Notes: generated by a model from the sequence alone, not told the origin. A stretch of DNA of 64,000 bases from Mesorhizobium amorphae (GCA_003240775.1 QFNI01000016.1:5380-69379), one strand, 5' to 3'; counted from the first letter of the stretch, positions 17,690 to 28,423 are shown. Numbers and translations: made by a program.

Positions 17690-18606
17690 CAGCCCAGGCG
17701 GTCGCCGGCGCCCAAGCGCGCGCCGCGCAAGAACTCGGCTGCTCCTTGCGCCTTGCCGCCCGCGCGCTGCACCTCCACGAGCCGCACCGCACCATCCCCG
17801 CAGGCCACCGCGCAATGCTCGTCGAGGACCGTGCCGGGCTCCCCGCTCAACCCGTGAGCGGCTTCCGAGCGCAGGATCTTCAAGCGCTCGCCCTTCGCTT
17901 CCGTCCACGCGCCGGGAAACGGCGCCAGGGCGCGGATGTGGTTGTGCACGGCCACAGCCGGCCGGCTCCAGTCCACCCGCGTCTCGCCCTTGTCGATCTT
18001 GGCGGCATAGGTCACGCCCTCGTCGGGCTGCGGCGTGAAGCGAAGCGTGCCCCTTTCGAGTGCCGCGACGCCCTCGACCATCAGTTCTGCCGTGGCCTGC
18101 GACAGGCGGTCGTGCAGTTCGCCCGCCGTCTCGTCGGGGCCTATCGCCAGATGCGCGGCAAGGCCGACCGGGCCTGTATCCAGCCCGCGCTCCATGCGCA
18201 TCACCATCGTGCCTGTCTCGCGGTCGCCCGCCATGATGGCGCGCTGGATGGGAGCCGCGCCCCGCCAGCGCGGCAGGAGCGAAGCGTGTCCGTTGATGCA
18301 GCCGAGGCGCGGCACGTCCAAGATGGCAGGCGGCAAAAGCAGCCCATAGGCCACCACGACGGCGAGATCCGCATCCAGCGCGCGGAAGGCCTCGGCCTCT
18401 TCTTTCAGCGAGACCGGCGTGTGAACGGCGAGCCCCAGCCGCTCCACTTCACGCGCCACGGGCGAGGGCACGAGTTCGAGCCCGCGCCGGCCCGCCGGGC
18501 GCGGCGGCTGGGAATAGACGGCTGGGATGGCATGTCCCGCTTCGTGCAACGCGCGCAGCGTGGGCACCGAGAAATCCGGCGTGCCCATGAAGACGATGCG
18601 CAGCAT
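17689..18606 (-). CDS. fmt: Methionyl-tRNA formyltransferase
   Basis: This 305-residue enzyme formylates initiator Met-tRNA using 10-formyl-THF. The N-terminal Rossmann domain contains [12 protein letters not shown], the tRNA-binding loop PPRPAGRRG and the active-site block [20 protein letters not shown] (N, H and the later D of RGLDTGPV). The C-terminal OB domain follows from about 205. It lies 8 nt after def, and the two enzymes act at opposite ends of the formyl-methionine cycle. Confidence 0.97.
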   Translation of the reverse strand: MLRIVFMGTPDFSVPTLRALHEAGHAIPAVYSQPPRPAGRRGLELVPSPVAREVERLGLAVHTPVSLKEEAEAFRALDADLAVVVAYGLLLPPAILDVPRLGCINGHASLLPRWRGAAPIQRAIMAGDRETGTMVMRMERGLDTGPVGLAAHLAIGPDETAGELHDRLSQATAELMVEGVAALERGTLRFTPQPDEGVTYAAKIDKGETRVDWSRPAVAVHNHIRALAPFPGAWTEAKGERLKILRSEAAHGLSGEPGTVLDEHCAVACGDGAVRLVEVQRAGGKAQGAAEFLRGARLGAGDRLG

Positions 18607-18614
18607 CGGCCCTG

Positions 18615-19148
18615 TCAGCCGACGAGCCGCGAGGGGGCCGGCTTGTCCTTGGCGAGCTTGCGGAAGCGGCGCACCACCATGTCGCGCTTGAGCTTGGAGA
18701 TGTGGTCGATGAAGAGCGTGCCGTCGAGATGGTCGATCTCGTGCTGCAGGCAGGTGGCGAGAATGCCGTCCGCCTCGATCTCATGGGGCTCGCCGTCCAG
18801 GTCCTGGAAGCGCACGCGCAGGCTCGCGGGCCGCTCCACCTCGGCATAGTAGTCGGGGATCGACAGGCAGCCTTCCTCATAGACCGATGGCGCATCCGAA
18901 CGCTGCAGAACCTCCGGGTTGACGAAGACCTGGGGCGCGGGCTCCTCGCCTTCCTTGGCGAGGTCGATCACCAGAAAGCGCACGGGCTCGCCGATCTGGA
19001 TCGCGGCAAGGCCGATGCCCGGCGCATCGTACATGGTCTCGAACATGTCGGCGGACAGCTTCTTCAGCCCCTCGTCGAAGCGCTCGACGGGTTTCGAGAC
19101 CTCGCGCAGCAAGGGGTCGGGAAGGATCACGAGAGAACGGATAGCCAT
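18615..19148 (-). CDS. def: Peptide deformylase
   Basis: This 177-residue metalloenzyme removes the N-formyl group from nascent proteins. All three motifs are present: [10 protein letters not shown] (motif 1), EGCLSIPD (motif 2, Cys metal ligand) and [12 protein letters not shown] (motif 3, HExxH ligands). It is the first gene of def-fmt-truA. ATG 19148 is the only suitable start. Confidence 0.97.
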   Translation of the reverse strand: MAIRSLVILPDPLLREVSKPVERFDEGLKKLSADMFETMYDAPGIGLAAIQIGEPVRFLVIDLAKEGEEPAPQVFVNPEVLQRSDAPSVYEEGCLSIPDYYAEVERPASLRVRFQDLDGEPHEIEADGILATCLQHEIDHLDGTLFIDHISKLKRDMVVRRFRKLAKDKPAPSRLVG

Positions 19149-19250
19149 GGCAGGGCTCAGGTAGAATGCGCGGGCCCGAGCGTCAATGCGCGAGCCTCTG
19201 GTCTCCGTTTGTTCCGCTCTCCTTAACCGCTGGACCTCTATGCTTGGGCG

Positions 19251-20384
19251 ATGGACGCCACCACTCCCCTCTTCCGGCTGGGTGCCACCACGATCGGGGT
19301 GGCCGAGGCCGCAATGTTCTTGGGCGCCCTCCTGCTGCTTGCCGTGATCGTCAGCGCTTTTCGCGGGCGCCGCGCCGACCGGCAGCTGGCCGAGCTCGCC
19401 CAGGCCCATGCGGCGCTCGGCGGGCGGCTGGGTGCCGTGGCCGATGCGCTGGGCGCGCGTCAGGCCGAACTCAACCGCTCGATCGGCCAGCGGCTCGACG
19501 CGATGACGGGCCGGCTCGGTCAGTCGATCACCGAGCAGACCCGCGTCACGCACGCCAACCTCGCGCGGCTCGGCGAGCGGCTGGCGGCCATCGACACCGC
19601 GCAAGCCAACATCCAGGATCTGGCCGGCCAGGTGGTGAAGCTGCAGGCGACCCTTGCCGACAAGCAGGCGCGCGGCGCGTTCGGCCAGGGCCGCATGGAG
19701 GCCATCGTGGCCGATGCGCTGCCGCCCGGCGCCTTCGAGTTCCAGGGCACGCTGTCCAACGGCTCCCGCCCCGACTGCCTGATCCGCATGCCCAACGGCC
19801 AGCCTTCGCTCGCCGTGGACGCGAAATTCCCGCTTGAAGCCTGGAACCGCATCCGTTCCGCCGAAACGCTCGAAGCGCGCAAGATCGCAGCCCAGGGCTT
19901 CAAGCGGGACGTCGACGTCCACATCCGCGACATCGCCGACAAATACCTGCTGGCCGGCGAGACCCAGGACACCGCCTTTCTGTTCGTGCCCTCCGAAAGC
20001 GTGTTCGCCGACATCCACGAGCACTTCCCCTCGCTCATCCAGCGCGCCCACCGCGCGCGCGTGGTGATCGTCGGCCCTTCGCTCCTCATGCTGTCGATCC
20101 AGGTGGTCCAGGCGATTCTCAAGGACGCGCGGATGCGCGAGCAGGCGCACCTGATCCAGGTGGAGGTGGCGAAGCTCGGCGAGGAGCTGGGCCGCCTGGA
20201 CGACCGCGTGCGCAAGCTGGGGCTCCACTGGAACCAGGCGGGCCGCGACGTGGAGGAGATCCTCGCGGCAAGCGAAAGGCTCGCCAAGCGCGGCGCGCGG
20301 ATCGAGGCGATGGATCTGGCGGAGCCAGCCCCTGCCCCGGAGGAAAGGCGGCCGGTGCGGCTGCGAGTGGTGGAAGAGGAATAA
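19251..20384 (+). CDS. rmuC: DNA recombination protein RmuC homologue
   Basis: This 377-residue protein has an N-terminal membrane helix (about 16-38), a coiled-coil stretch (about 45-145) and the RmuC nuclease-like core (from about 150: [14 protein letters not shown], then [23 protein letters not shown] and [13 protein letters not shown]). RmuC limits inversions at short repeats in E. coli; its fold relates to restriction-type endonucleases. It is divergent from def. Confidence 0.93.
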   Translation: MDATTPLFRLGATTIGVAEAAMFLGALLLLAVIVSAFRGRRADRQLAELAQAHAALGGRLGAVADALGARQAELNRSIGQRLDAMTGRLGQSITEQTRVTHANLARLGERLAAIDTAQANIQDLAGQVVKLQATLADKQARGAFGQGRMEAIVADALPPGAFEFQGTLSNGSRPDCLIRMPNGQPSLAVDAKFPLEAWNRIRSAETLEARKIAAQGFKRDVDVHIRDIADKYLLAGETQDTAFLFVPSESVFADIHEHFPSLIQRAHRARVVIVGPSLLMLSIQVVQAILKDARMREQAHLIQVEVAKLGEELGRLDDRVRKLGLHWNQAGRDVEEILAASERLAKRGARIEAMDLAEPAPAPEERRPVRLRVVEEE

Positions 20385-20498
20385 TGGCGAGGCGGCACGA
20401 GCCTCAAAGCACGCAGCCACATCTCCGCCACGCCCCACCCTTGCCCAAGCCTCCATCCTGCGCTTCATACTGCCCATCCCAACGGAGGACGACGCCAG

Positions 20499-20630
20499 AT
20501 GGCAAAAGGTTCGATGCGGCCCGGCAAGGAAGCCCGCAAGCCCAAGAAGGACGCGAAGGCCAAGGGCGCGAGCGCCAAGGAAGCTCCTCCCCCGGTTCTG
20601 GCGCTGCGCGCCAAGAAGACCGACAAATAA
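20499..20630 (+). CDS. Very small basic protein (43 aa), Hyphomicrobiales type
   Basis: This short gene encodes 43 residues starting [20 protein letters not shown], rich in Lys and Ala and ending with [13 protein letters not shown] lies about 10 nt upstream of the ATG, and a terminator follows directly, so it looks expressed on its own. Similar tiny Lys-rich proteins beginning MAKGxMRPGKE occur in alphaproteobacteria without known function. Nucleic-acid or ribosome association is plausible from the charge only. Confidence 0.72.
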   Translation: MAKGSMRPGKEARKPKKDAKAKGASAKEAPPPVLALRAKKTDK

Positions 20631-20632
20631 CG

Positions 20633-20668
20633 AAAAAGGCGCGGGGGAAACGACCCCCGCGCCTTTTT
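20633..20668. terminator. Bidirectional intrinsic terminator
   Basis: A 15-bp perfect stem AAAAAGGCGCGGGGG / CCCCCGCGCCTTTTT with loop AAACGA gives a T-run on both strands. It lies between the 43-aa gene (+) and the DUF6481 gene (-) and should terminate both. Confidence 0.92.
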
Positions 20669-20687
20669 CACACTCGGATGGCTGCGA

Positions 20688-21116
20688 TCAGGACGGCCGC
20701 GGCGGCGGCGGCATACGGCCGTTGCGCTGCTTGCGGGCGGCATAGCGCGCGTCGCGCTTGGCCTTCTTGGCAGCTTCCTCGGCGAGCTGCGATGCGAGCC
20801 GCTCGTTCTCCTCGGCTTCGCGGATGCGAGCCTCTTCTGCTGCCTTTGCTTCGGCGACGCGACGCTCTTCGGCCTCGCGGGCCTCACGCTCGGCGCGTTC
20901 CACCGCCTCACGGGCGAGGCGTTCCTGGCGCAGCTTCTCTTTTTCGATGTTGCGCTTCTCGCGCGCTTCCAGGATCGCCTTGCGCTCAGCCTGACGCGCG
21001 ACGACCGCTGGATCGTCAGCCGCCGGACGCGCCTTGAAGCGTGCCAGAAGCGCCTTCTTGGCTTCGTTGGCCGCATCGCGACGGTCGGCGAAGTTCTGTT
21101 CCTTGTAGATTGCCAA
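20688..21116 (-). CDS. DUF6481 family coiled-coil protein
   Basis: This 142-residue protein begins MAIYKEQNFADRRDAANEAKKALLARF, as expected for the DUF6481 family. The rest is one long, highly charged Glu/Arg/Ala helix (about residues 40-130) predicted to be coiled coil, ending in a Pro-rich tail. No membrane segment or catalytic motif is visible and the function is unknown. It ends at the shared terminator. Confidence 0.75.
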   Translation of the reverse strand: MAIYKEQNFADRRDAANEAKKALLARFKARPAADDPAVVARQAERKAILEAREKRNIEKEKLRQERLAREAVERAEREAREAEERRVAEAKAAEEARIREAEENERLASQLAEEAAKKAKRDARYAARKQRNGRMPPPPRPS

Positions 21117-21291
21117 ATCTCACTACCTTCGGGGGAATTGTCCGCGAGGCTTAGATACGAATCCACGCGCAAATTTCAACCTCTCACGCTGCCTGTTCGG
21201 CAAGTGAAGAAGCTGCGTTCACCGATCCGTGCGCTGGTGCAACACCTCGCGGGTGCATAGCTAGACCGGCAAGCGCAAAGGAACAAGTCCG

Positions 21292-22344
21292 ATGGAACTG
21301 GGTCTCTACACTTTCGGCGATGTCGGTCCCGACACGGACGCAGGCGCGGTCGGCTTCGGCCAGCGCCTCAAGAACTTGGTGGAAGAGATCGAACTCGCCG
21401 ACCAGGTGGGCCTCGACGTGTTCGGCCTGGGCGAGCACCACCGCCCCGATTATGCGGTCTCGGCACCCGCCGTGGTTCTCGCGGCGGCCGCGAGCCGCAC
21501 GAAGAACATCCGGCTTTCCTCGGCCGTCACCGTGCTTTCGTCGGACGACCCCGTGCGCGTGTTCCAGGATTTCGCCACGCTCGACGGCCTGTCCGGCGGC
21601 CGCGCCGAGATCATGGCGGGCCGCGGGTCCTTCATCGAATCGTTTCCGCTCTTCGGTCAGGCGCTCGAAGACTACGACGTGCTGTTCTCCGAAAAGCTCG
21701 ATCTTCTCCTGAAGCTGCGTGACGCCGAGCACATCACCTGGGAAGGCACAACACGGGCGCCGATCCACGGGCGCGGCGTCTATCCGCGTCCGGTGCAGGA
21801 GAAGCTGCCCGTCTGGATCGCGGTCGGCGGCACGCCGCAGTCGGTGGTGCGCGCGGGCGCACTCGGCCTGCCGCTTGCGCTCGCCATCATCGGCGGCGAG
21901 CTGCCGCGCTTCGCGCCCCTCATGCAGCTCTACCGGCGTGCGGCGGCCCAGGCCGGGCACGACTCCGCGACGCTCAAGACCTCGATCAACGTGCATGGCT
22001 TCGTGGCCGACACAACGGAGGAAGCGGCCGACCTCTTCTACAAGCCGCAGGCCGAGGTGATGGACCGCATCGGCCGCGAGCGCGGCTGGGGCCCGACCAA
22101 CCGCGCCCATTTCGACGCCGCCCGCGGCCCCACCGGCAACCTCTTCGTGGGCTCGCCCGAACTCGTTGCGGAAAAGATCGTGGCTGCCCAGAAACTCTTC
22201 GGCATCGACCGCTTCCTGTTGCAGATGGCCATCGGCACCCAGCCGCACCGAAACATCATGAAGGCCATCGAGATCTACGGCACGAGGGTAGCCCCTCTCG
22301 TGCGCCGCGAGACCGCGAAGCCCGCACCCGTGGCGGCGGAATAG
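21292..22344 (+). CDS. LLM-class flavin-dependent oxidoreductase (luciferase-like)
   Basis: This 350-residue TIM-barrel monooxygenase belongs to the bacterial luciferase-like superfamily. It shows [16 protein letters not shown] (the EHH motif near the flavin site), [29 protein letters not shown] and the late [13 protein letters not shown]. Such enzymes use reduced FMN/F420 to oxidise small organic molecules; the substrate is unknown. A second, different LLM enzyme follows after 67 nt, with hairpins between them. Confidence 0.88.
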   Translation: MELGLYTFGDVGPDTDAGAVGFGQRLKNLVEEIELADQVGLDVFGLGEHHRPDYAVSAPAVVLAAAASRTKNIRLSSAVTVLSSDDPVRVFQDFATLDGLSGGRAEIMAGRGSFIESFPLFGQALEDYDVLFSEKLDLLLKLRDAEHITWEGTTRAPIHGRGVYPRPVQEKLPVWIAVGGTPQSVVRAGALGLPLALAIIGGELPRFAPLMQLYRRAAAQAGHDSATLKTSINVHGFVADTTEEAADLFYKPQAEVMDRIGRERGWGPTNRAHFDAARGPTGNLFVGSPELVAEKIVAAQKLFGIDRFLLQMAIGTQPHRNIMKAIEIYGTRVAPLVRRETAKPAPVAAE

Positions 22345-22350
22345 GCGAGC

Positions 22351-22381
22351 CCCCATATGGGGAGGCGAAGGGCGCCTCCCC
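22351..22381 (+). other. Adjacent palindromes between the two LLM genes
   Basis: CCCCATATGGGG (22351-22362) overlaps a 9-bp hairpin GGGGAGGCG / CGCCTCCCC (22359-22367 and 22373-22381). The GGGG block is shared, so the two foldings exclude each other. No T-run follows. It may be an mRNA-processing or attenuation structure, or an operator. Confidence 0.4.
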
Positions 22382-22411
22382 GCAGGCGCCCGCCCGTTTG
22401 GAGAAGGCGTC

Positions 22412-23407
22412 ATGGCAAAGCTTTCGGTTCTCGATCTCGCCCCCGTTCCGGAGGGCTCCTCGCCGGGCGACGCGTTGCGCAATTCGGCCGATCTCGCGGG
22501 CCATGCCGAGAGGCTCGGCTACAACCGCTACTGGCTGGCCGAGCACCACAACATGCCGGGCATCGCGAGTGCCGCGACCTCTGTCGCCATCGCCCATGTG
22601 GCGGCTGCCACGAAGACCATCCGCGTGGGTGCGGGCGGCGTGATGCTGCCCAACCATTCGCCGCTGGTGATCGCCGAGCAGTTCGGCACGCTCGCCGCTC
22701 TTCATCCCGGCCGCATCGATCTCGGCCTCGGCCGCGCGCCGGGCACCGACATGGCGACCGCGCACGCGCTGCGCCGTTCGCTCAACCAGGAGGACGACTT
22801 CCCCCGCTCGGTGGTCGAGCTCATGAACTATTTCCGCGGGCAGGAGGGCGCGCGCGTGCGTGCTTTCCCCGGCGAGGGCGAGACTGTTCCCATCTGGATC
22901 CTGGGTTCGAGCCTCTATGGTGCGCAGTTGGCCGCCATGCTCGGCCTGCCTTATGCGTTCGCCTCGCATTTCGCGCCAGCCGAGATGGAAAGCGCCATCC
23001 ACGTCTACCGCAACCGCTTCGAGCCCTCCGAGCAGTTGGAGCGCCCTTACGTGATGCTTGGCCTCAACGTCTTTGCGGCCGACACAGATGCGGAGGCGAG
23101 GCTTCTCTTCTCATCGCTCCAGCAGGCCTTCGTGAACCTGCGCACGGGCCGGCCCGGCAAGCTGCCCGCGCCGGTCGAAGGCTATGAGGAAGCGCTCGAC
23201 CCCCAGGCCAGGCGGATGCTCGACCACGCGCTGTCCTGCGCGGTGGTGGGCGGTCCCGACGCGGTGCGCAAGGGCGTGGCCGAATTTGCCGCCCGCACGG
23301 GCGCGGATGAGCTGATGGTCACCGCCCAGGTGTTCGACCACGAGGCGCGCAGGCGCTCGTTCGAGATCCTGGCCGAAACCCGCGAGGAACTGGCGAAAGC
23401 CGCGTGA
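22412..23407 (+). CDS. LLM-class flavin-dependent oxidoreductase (YhbW-like)
   Basis: This 331-residue luciferase-like enzyme is of the YhbW group: [19 protein letters not shown] at the start, [53 protein letters not shown] and the [12 protein letters not shown] segment are characteristic. It is predicted to be a soluble flavin-dependent monooxygenase of unknown substrate. It is only distantly related to the LLM gene just upstream, so the pair is functional clustering rather than a recent duplication. It is convergent with lsrB, 7 nt apart. Confidence 0.88.
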   Translation: MAKLSVLDLAPVPEGSSPGDALRNSADLAGHAERLGYNRYWLAEHHNMPGIASAATSVAIAHVAAATKTIRVGAGGVMLPNHSPLVIAEQFGTLAALHPGRIDLGLGRAPGTDMATAHALRRSLNQEDDFPRSVVELMNYFRGQEGARVRAFPGEGETVPIWILGSSLYGAQLAAMLGLPYAFASHFAPAEMESAIHVYRNRFEPSEQLERPYVMLGLNVFAADTDAEARLLFSSLQQAFVNLRTGRPGKLPAPVEGYEEALDPQARRMLDHALSCAVVGGPDAVRKGVAEFAARTGADELMVTAQVFDHEARRRSFEILAETREELAKAA

Positions 23408-23414
23408 GGCGGTC

Positions 23415-24326
23415 TCAGTAGGACCAAGCCCGGCCTTTCGCGATCACGAAGTCGCGGAAGGCGTGGAGCTTCGCTTGGTTCTTCATCGCGTCGGGGTAGC
23501 AGAAATAGGTGTCGAAGGACGGCACCTCGGTTTCCGGCAGGATCTGCACCAGTCCGGAATCCTTGGGCACGATGTAGTCCGGCAGCATCGCGATGCCTGC
23601 GCCGCGCTTCACCGCGCGGTTGATCGACAAGATGTCGTTGATCTGCAGCGTCGACGCGAACTTGCGGTCGTCGTCCTCGAACCCGCCCACCGTTTCCAGC
23701 CAGTTCAGCTCGCTCAGGTGGTTGGGCACGGGTTCGCCGAAGGTGATCAGCCGGTGCGCGCGCAACTCTTCCACGGTCGCGGGCTTGCCGTGCTTCTGGA
23801 TGTAGCCGGGGCTCGCATAGAGGTGGAAGTGCACGGTGAAGAGCCGGCGCTGGATCAGGTCGGGCTGCTGGGGCTGGCGCAGGCGGATCGCGCAATCGGC
23901 CTGGCGCATGGTGAGGTCGAGCTCCTCGTTGGCCAGCACGAGCTGAAGCTGGATTTCGGGGTAGAGGTCGAGGAACTCGGGCAGGCGCTCGGTGAGCCAG
24001 CCGGCGCCCAGGCCCACCGTCGTGGTGACCCGCAGCACGCCGGACGGCGTGTCCTTGTTCTCCGTCAGCCGCGAACGGATGGCGTCGAGCTTGGCCATCA
24101 CATCATGCGTGGTGCGGAAGAGAAGCTCGCCCTGCTCCGTGAGGACGAGGCCGCGCGCGTGGCGGTGGAAGAGCGGCACACCGATATCGTATTCCAGCGC
24201 GCTCACCTGCCGCGAAATGGCCGACTGCGAGAGCTTGAGCGTATCGGCCGCATGGGTGAACGAGCCCGCGGATGCCGCCGCGTGGAAGACGCGCAGCTTG
24301 TCCCAGTCGAGGCCGCTACCGCTCAT
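23415..24326 (-). CDS. lsrB: LysR-type regulator, LsrB-like
   Basis: This 303-residue LysR-family regulator has an N-terminal winged helix-turn-helix (about 8-66: FHAAASAGSFTHAADTLKLSQSAISRQVSALE) and a periplasmic-binding-like effector domain. Its place immediately downstream of trxB and near lrp, LPS genes and greA matches the lsrB locus of Sinorhizobium meliloti, where LsrB controls redox defence and LPS genes. Only two cysteines occur, C145 and C276. S. meliloti LsrB is reported to sense oxidants through several cysteines, so the redox switch here may be simplified. Gene symbol rests on synteny and similarity from memory. Confidence 0.82.
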   Translation of the reverse strand: MSGSGLDWDKLRVFHAAASAGSFTHAADTLKLSQSAISRQVSALEYDIGVPLFHRHARGLVLTEQGELLFRTTHDVMAKLDAIRSRLTENKDTPSGVLRVTTTVGLGAGWLTERLPEFLDLYPEIQLQLVLANEELDLTMRQADCAIRLRQPQQPDLIQRRLFTVHFHLYASPGYIQKHGKPATVEELRAHRLITFGEPVPNHLSELNWLETVGGFEDDDRKFASTLQINDILSINRAVKRGAGIAMLPDYIVPKDSGLVQILPETEVPSFDTYFCYPDAMKNQAKLHAFRDFVIAKGRAWSY

Positions 24327-24350
24327 CGAACCGTTCCCCTGGCTGGCTTG

Positions 24351-25376
<1,026 letters not shown>

Positions 25377-25523
25377 TCATTCTCCCCGCTTCCCATTTAG
25401 GAATGGTGACCATGCCCCCGCAAGGCCGGGCCGGCCGCGAGCGGTTGGGGACGCCTGCAGGCGGGATGCTGGAAAGCGGCCCCGAATGGGCTAATGCTTG
25501 GGTCCGCAGAACGGAGCCCCGCC

Positions 25524-25994
25524 ATGCTCAAGGCCGATCTCGACGCCATCGACTGGCGCATCCTGCGCGAGCTCCAGGACGAGGGCCGCATCACCAATGT
25601 GGAGCTTGCCCGCCGCGTCGGCATCTCAGCGCCCCCCTGCCTGCGCCGCGTGAAGCGGCTGGAGGAGGCCGGCATCATCCAGGGCTATCGCGCCACACTG
25701 AAGGCCGGCGCACTCGGCCTCGACGTCACCGCCTTCTGCCTCGTCGGCCTGCGCCACCAGTCGGATGCCGAGCTGCGCGCCTTCTCGGCGCTTGTGGAGG
25801 GCTGGCCGATCGTGCGCCGCGCCTGGATGGTGTCGGGCGAAAGCGACTTCATGCTCCACTGCGTGGCGCCCGACCTCGGCGCCTTCCAGGGCTTCGTGAT
25901 CGACACCATCACCGCCGCCCCCAACGTGGACACCGTGCGCACGGCGCTGACGATCAGGCAGATCAAGGACGAGGGATTGGTGATGATCGGCTGA
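25524..25994 (+). CDS. lrp: Lrp/AsnC-family transcriptional regulator
   Basis: This 156-residue regulator has an N-terminal helix-turn-helix (about 8-55: LDAIDWRILRELQDEGRITNVELARRVGISAPPCLRRVKRLEEAGII) and a C-terminal RAM/AsnC ligand domain (SGESDFMLHCVAPDLGAFQGFV). The position between trxB and LPS glycosyltransferase genes corresponds to lrp of the S. meliloti lps region. ATG 25524 has GGAG 7-9 nt upstream. A large palindromic repeat follows the stop codon. Amino acids are the usual effectors of the family. Confidence 0.88.
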   Translation: MLKADLDAIDWRILRELQDEGRITNVELARRVGISAPPCLRRVKRLEEAGIIQGYRATLKAGALGLDVTAFCLVGLRHQSDAELRAFSALVEGWPIVRRAWMVSGESDFMLHCVAPDLGAFQGFVIDTITAAPNVDTVRTALTIRQIKDEGLVMIG

Positions 25995-26000
25995 GGAGCG

Positions 26001-26130
26001 GTGCGTGCTTCGAGGCCCGCTAAGCGGGCACCTCAGCATGAGGCAAGTTGGCGCTACTGAGTCAGTTGGCTCAGCATCCCACGATCCTCATGCTGAGGTG
26101 CACGGCAAAGCCGGGCCTCGAAGCACGCAT
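26001..26130. repeat. Large dispersed palindromic repeat, copy 2
   Basis: A left arm (26001-26043, starting GTGCGTGCTTCGAGGCCCGC) and an imperfect right arm (26086-26130) enclose a 42-nt centre unrelated to that of copy 1 at 5838-5970. The outer 19 nt and the CACCTCAGCATGAGG inner part of the left arm are identical between copies; the small internal hairpin has drifted. It lies between lrp (+) and the GT25 gene (-), again convergent genes. Confidence 0.88.
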
Positions 26131-26140
26131 GACCTCGCCG

Positions 26141-26869
26141 CTAACCCTTCAGCCACCCGTGCACATGCACGGCCATCCGATAGAGCGGCCGCTTCACCTC
26201 ACGCTCCACCACCGCGCTCAGCCCCCTGCCCTTGCCCTGCACGGTGCTGCCTCCCAGCGTCCCGCTGATCTCGCGCACCGCGATCGGCCGAGCCGCGAGA
26301 ACCCTCACCGGCAGGAGCCAGGAAAGCTGGAGCAGCGCATCCACCGGCCGGTCGAAACGCTCGGTCGCCGCAAGCAGCTTCAGCGCCGCCTCCCGCCCCA
26401 CCCATTGCGCGAACATCCGCCTGCCGGCCACGCGGGGGCGGATGATCGAGACACCCTCCCCCTCCGCCACCATCGGTCCCGTCTCGTCGCGCAGGTTCTG
26501 CGGAAAGCGCAGGTAATCGTCGGGCCGAAGCTCGGCCTGCGCGAGCGAAAGGATGGCGCGGAGGATCGCTCCGTCCACCGCCACATCATCTTCCAGGATC
26601 AGCCCGCCCGCGTCCCCGCTTTCTGCGATCCGCCGCCACGCCTTGCGGTGGGAATGGAAGCAGGCGATCTCGGTGGGACGCAGCGCGAAGGGATAGGAGG
26701 GACGCAGCAGACGGGGCCGGTAGGCGGCTTCCTCCGCCTTCGTCATCCTGCGCGCATCCACCGCTTCGAGAAGCTCGCCCGGCAGGGGCAGATTGCCCGC
26801 CAGCGTTTCCGCATGGGCGCGCCGGCCCTCCGCGCGGGCCAAGTGGATCACATAGGCGCGACCCTTCAC
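26141..26869 (-). CDS. Glycosyltransferase family 25 protein (LPS biosynthesis)
   Basis: This 242-residue enzyme fits family GT25: the start MKGRAYVIHLARAEGRRAH, the EIACFHSHRKAWRRI motif, the acidic GLILEDDVAVD (metal/nucleotide-sugar binding) and a late GTLGGSTVQGKGRG. GT25 enzymes add sugars (often galactose) to lipo-oligosaccharide. The ATG overlaps the stop of the preceding GT4 gene (ATGA). The S. meliloti locus carries lpsE, lpsD and lpsC at this place; I cannot say which of them, if any, this corresponds to. Confidence 0.82.
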   Translation of the reverse strand: MKGRAYVIHLARAEGRRAHAETLAGNLPLPGELLEAVDARRMTKAEEAAYRPRLLRPSYPFALRPTEIACFHSHRKAWRRIAESGDAGGLILEDDVAVDGAILRAILSLAQAELRPDDYLRFPQNLRDETGPMVAEGEGVSIIRPRVAGRRMFAQWVGREAALKLLAATERFDRPVDALLQLSWLLPVRVLAARPIAVREISGTLGGSTVQGKGRGLSAVVEREVKRPLYRMAVHVHGWLKG

Positions 26870-27939
26870 GAAGCGGCCTCGCGGAACAGGCGCTCATAGA
26901 CGTCCGCGATCGCATCCGCCTCGCCTTGAAGCGGAAAGCGCTCGCCCACGATGGCGTGGCCCGCGATCCCATGCCGCTCGGCAAGCAGGGGATCGGCGAG
27001 ATAGGGCCGGATCGCTTCGCGGAGTGCCGCCCCATCGCCCGCCGGCACGACCGCCCCGCTTACGCCTTCCTCGATCATCTCACGATAAGCGCCGGCATCG
27101 CTCGCCACGACAGCAGCGCCGGAAGCCATCGCTTCGAGCGGCGTCAACCCGAAGCCTTCCTGGCGCGAGGGCGCGACATAAAGGTGGACCCGTCGATACC
27201 AAGGCTCGACCGAGGGCACCTCGCCCAGGAAACGGATGCGCTCCGACAACCCGGCCTCGGCGATGCGCCGTTCCAGTTCCGCCTGGAACTCGCGGTTCTC
27301 GGCGGTCGCGCGCCCCGTGATCACGGCACTCCATTCGGGAAAGTCCGGCAGGAGCGAGAGCATCGCCTCCACGAAGAGGTCGGTGCCCTTGGAATGGCGA
27401 ACGCGTCCGAAGCAGCCCGCGAGATAGCGGCCGGGCATCTTGCCCGTGCCACGCATCTCGCCGGGCTCGGGCAGGCGGAAGCGCACCTGGTCCACCCCGT
27501 GGCGGATCACGGTGTGGGGCACGTCGAGAAACGCGCCCGAGCCGGCGGATGTCGCGATCACCGCGTCCATGCGGCGGATCAGCCACTTGGTGAGGGGCTT
27601 GTGGCGCCGCTGCGCGGCCGAGGTGAAGACGAGCCGCAAGGGCGCGCGCGCCACGTCGCGCAAGACGATGCCCGCGATCATCTCGATGTTGCGCCGCGCA
27701 TGCCAGATGCGAACGGCTCGTGTTCTCGGACGCCTCAGAAGGCCGAAAAGCTGCGAGAACCCGAGCCGCGGCAGCGCAGGGGGCAGCCCGCCGCCCAGCG
27801 TCGCGATGGCGAAGCGCTCGGCCTGCAAGGGCACGAGCTGCACGATCGTGCTGGTGACGCCCGACAGGCGGCGCTTGAGATTGGGCGCGATCACCTCGAC
27901 CGCGGCCACATCGGGCCGCGGCGTTGCTTCGGGCGTCAT
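26866..27939 (-). CDS. lpsB: LPS core glycosyltransferase, LpsB-like (GT4)
   Basis: This 357-residue glycosyltransferase has a GT-B fold. The N-terminus, VEVIAPNLKRRLSGVTSTI, is the distinctive LpsB beginning, and the C-terminal nucleotide-sugar domain contains GCFGRVRHSKGTDLFVEA and the E-x7-E motif PSRQEGFGLTPLEAMASG. In rhizobia LpsB is a broad mannosyltransferase of the LPS core. ATG 27939 is chosen because homologues start near it; a GTG at 27966 would overlap greA. It lies 10 nt after greA in the same direction, as in S. meliloti. Confidence 0.85.
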   Translation of the reverse strand: MTPEATPRPDVAAVEVIAPNLKRRLSGVTSTIVQLVPLQAERFAIATLGGGLPPALPRLGFSQLFGLLRRPRTRAVRIWHARRNIEMIAGIVLRDVARAPLRLVFTSAAQRRHKPLTKWLIRRMDAVIATSAGSGAFLDVPHTVIRHGVDQVRFRLPEPGEMRGTGKMPGRYLAGCFGRVRHSKGTDLFVEAMLSLLPDFPEWSAVITGRATAENREFQAELERRIAEAGLSERIRFLGEVPSVEPWYRRVHLYVAPSRQEGFGLTPLEAMASGAAVVASDAGAYREMIEEGVSGAVVPAGDGAALREAIRPYLADPLLAERHGIAGHAIVGERFPLQGEADAIADVYERLFREAAS

Positions 27940-27949
27940 CCGGTTTGGT

Positions 27950-28423
27950 TTAGCGGAACTCGACACCCACGATCTCGTAGCCGCGCGCGCCGCCTGGCGC
28001 GTTCACCTCGATCGTGTCGCCCACTTCCTTGCCGATCAGCGCGCGCGAGATGGGCGAGGAGATCGAGATGCGGCCCGCCTTCACGTCGGCTTCCTGGTCG
28101 CCCACGATCTGATAGGTCTTCTTTTCCTCGGTGTCCTCGTCCACCAGGACCACGGTGGCGCCGAACTTCACCTTGTCGCCCGATAGCTTCGCCACGTCGA
28201 TCACCTCGGCGCGCGTGACGAGGTCTTCCAGCTCGTTGACGCGGCCTTCGTTGAGGCTCTGCTGCTCCTTGGCGGCATGGTATTCGGCGTTTTCCGACAG
28301 GTCGCCGTGAGCGCGCGCTTCGGCGATGGCCTCGATGATGCGCGGCCGCTCGTCCTGCTGGCGCCAGCGCAGCTCTTCCTTGAGCCGCTCGAAGCCGGGC
28401 GCGGTCATCGGAACCTTGTTCAT
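27950..28423 (-). CDS. greA: Transcription elongation factor GreA
   Basis: This 157-residue factor enters the RNA polymerase secondary channel and stimulates cleavage of backtracked RNA. The N-terminal coiled coil carries the acidic tip [19 protein letters not shown] (D and E at the tip), and the C-terminal domain ends with [18 protein letters not shown]. Length is the family norm. GAGGA lies 10 nt before ATG 28423. It is first in a greA-lpsB-GT25 unit. An AT-rich TATATG in the upstream region may be its -10 box. Confidence 0.96.
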   Translation of the reverse strand: MNKVPMTAPGFERLKEELRWRQQDERPRIIEAIAEARAHGDLSENAEYHAAKEQQSLNEGRVNELEDLVTRAEVIDVAKLSGDKVKFGATVVLVDEDTEEKKTYQIVGDQEADVKAGRISISSPISRALIGKEVGDTIEVNAPGGARGYEIVGVEFR

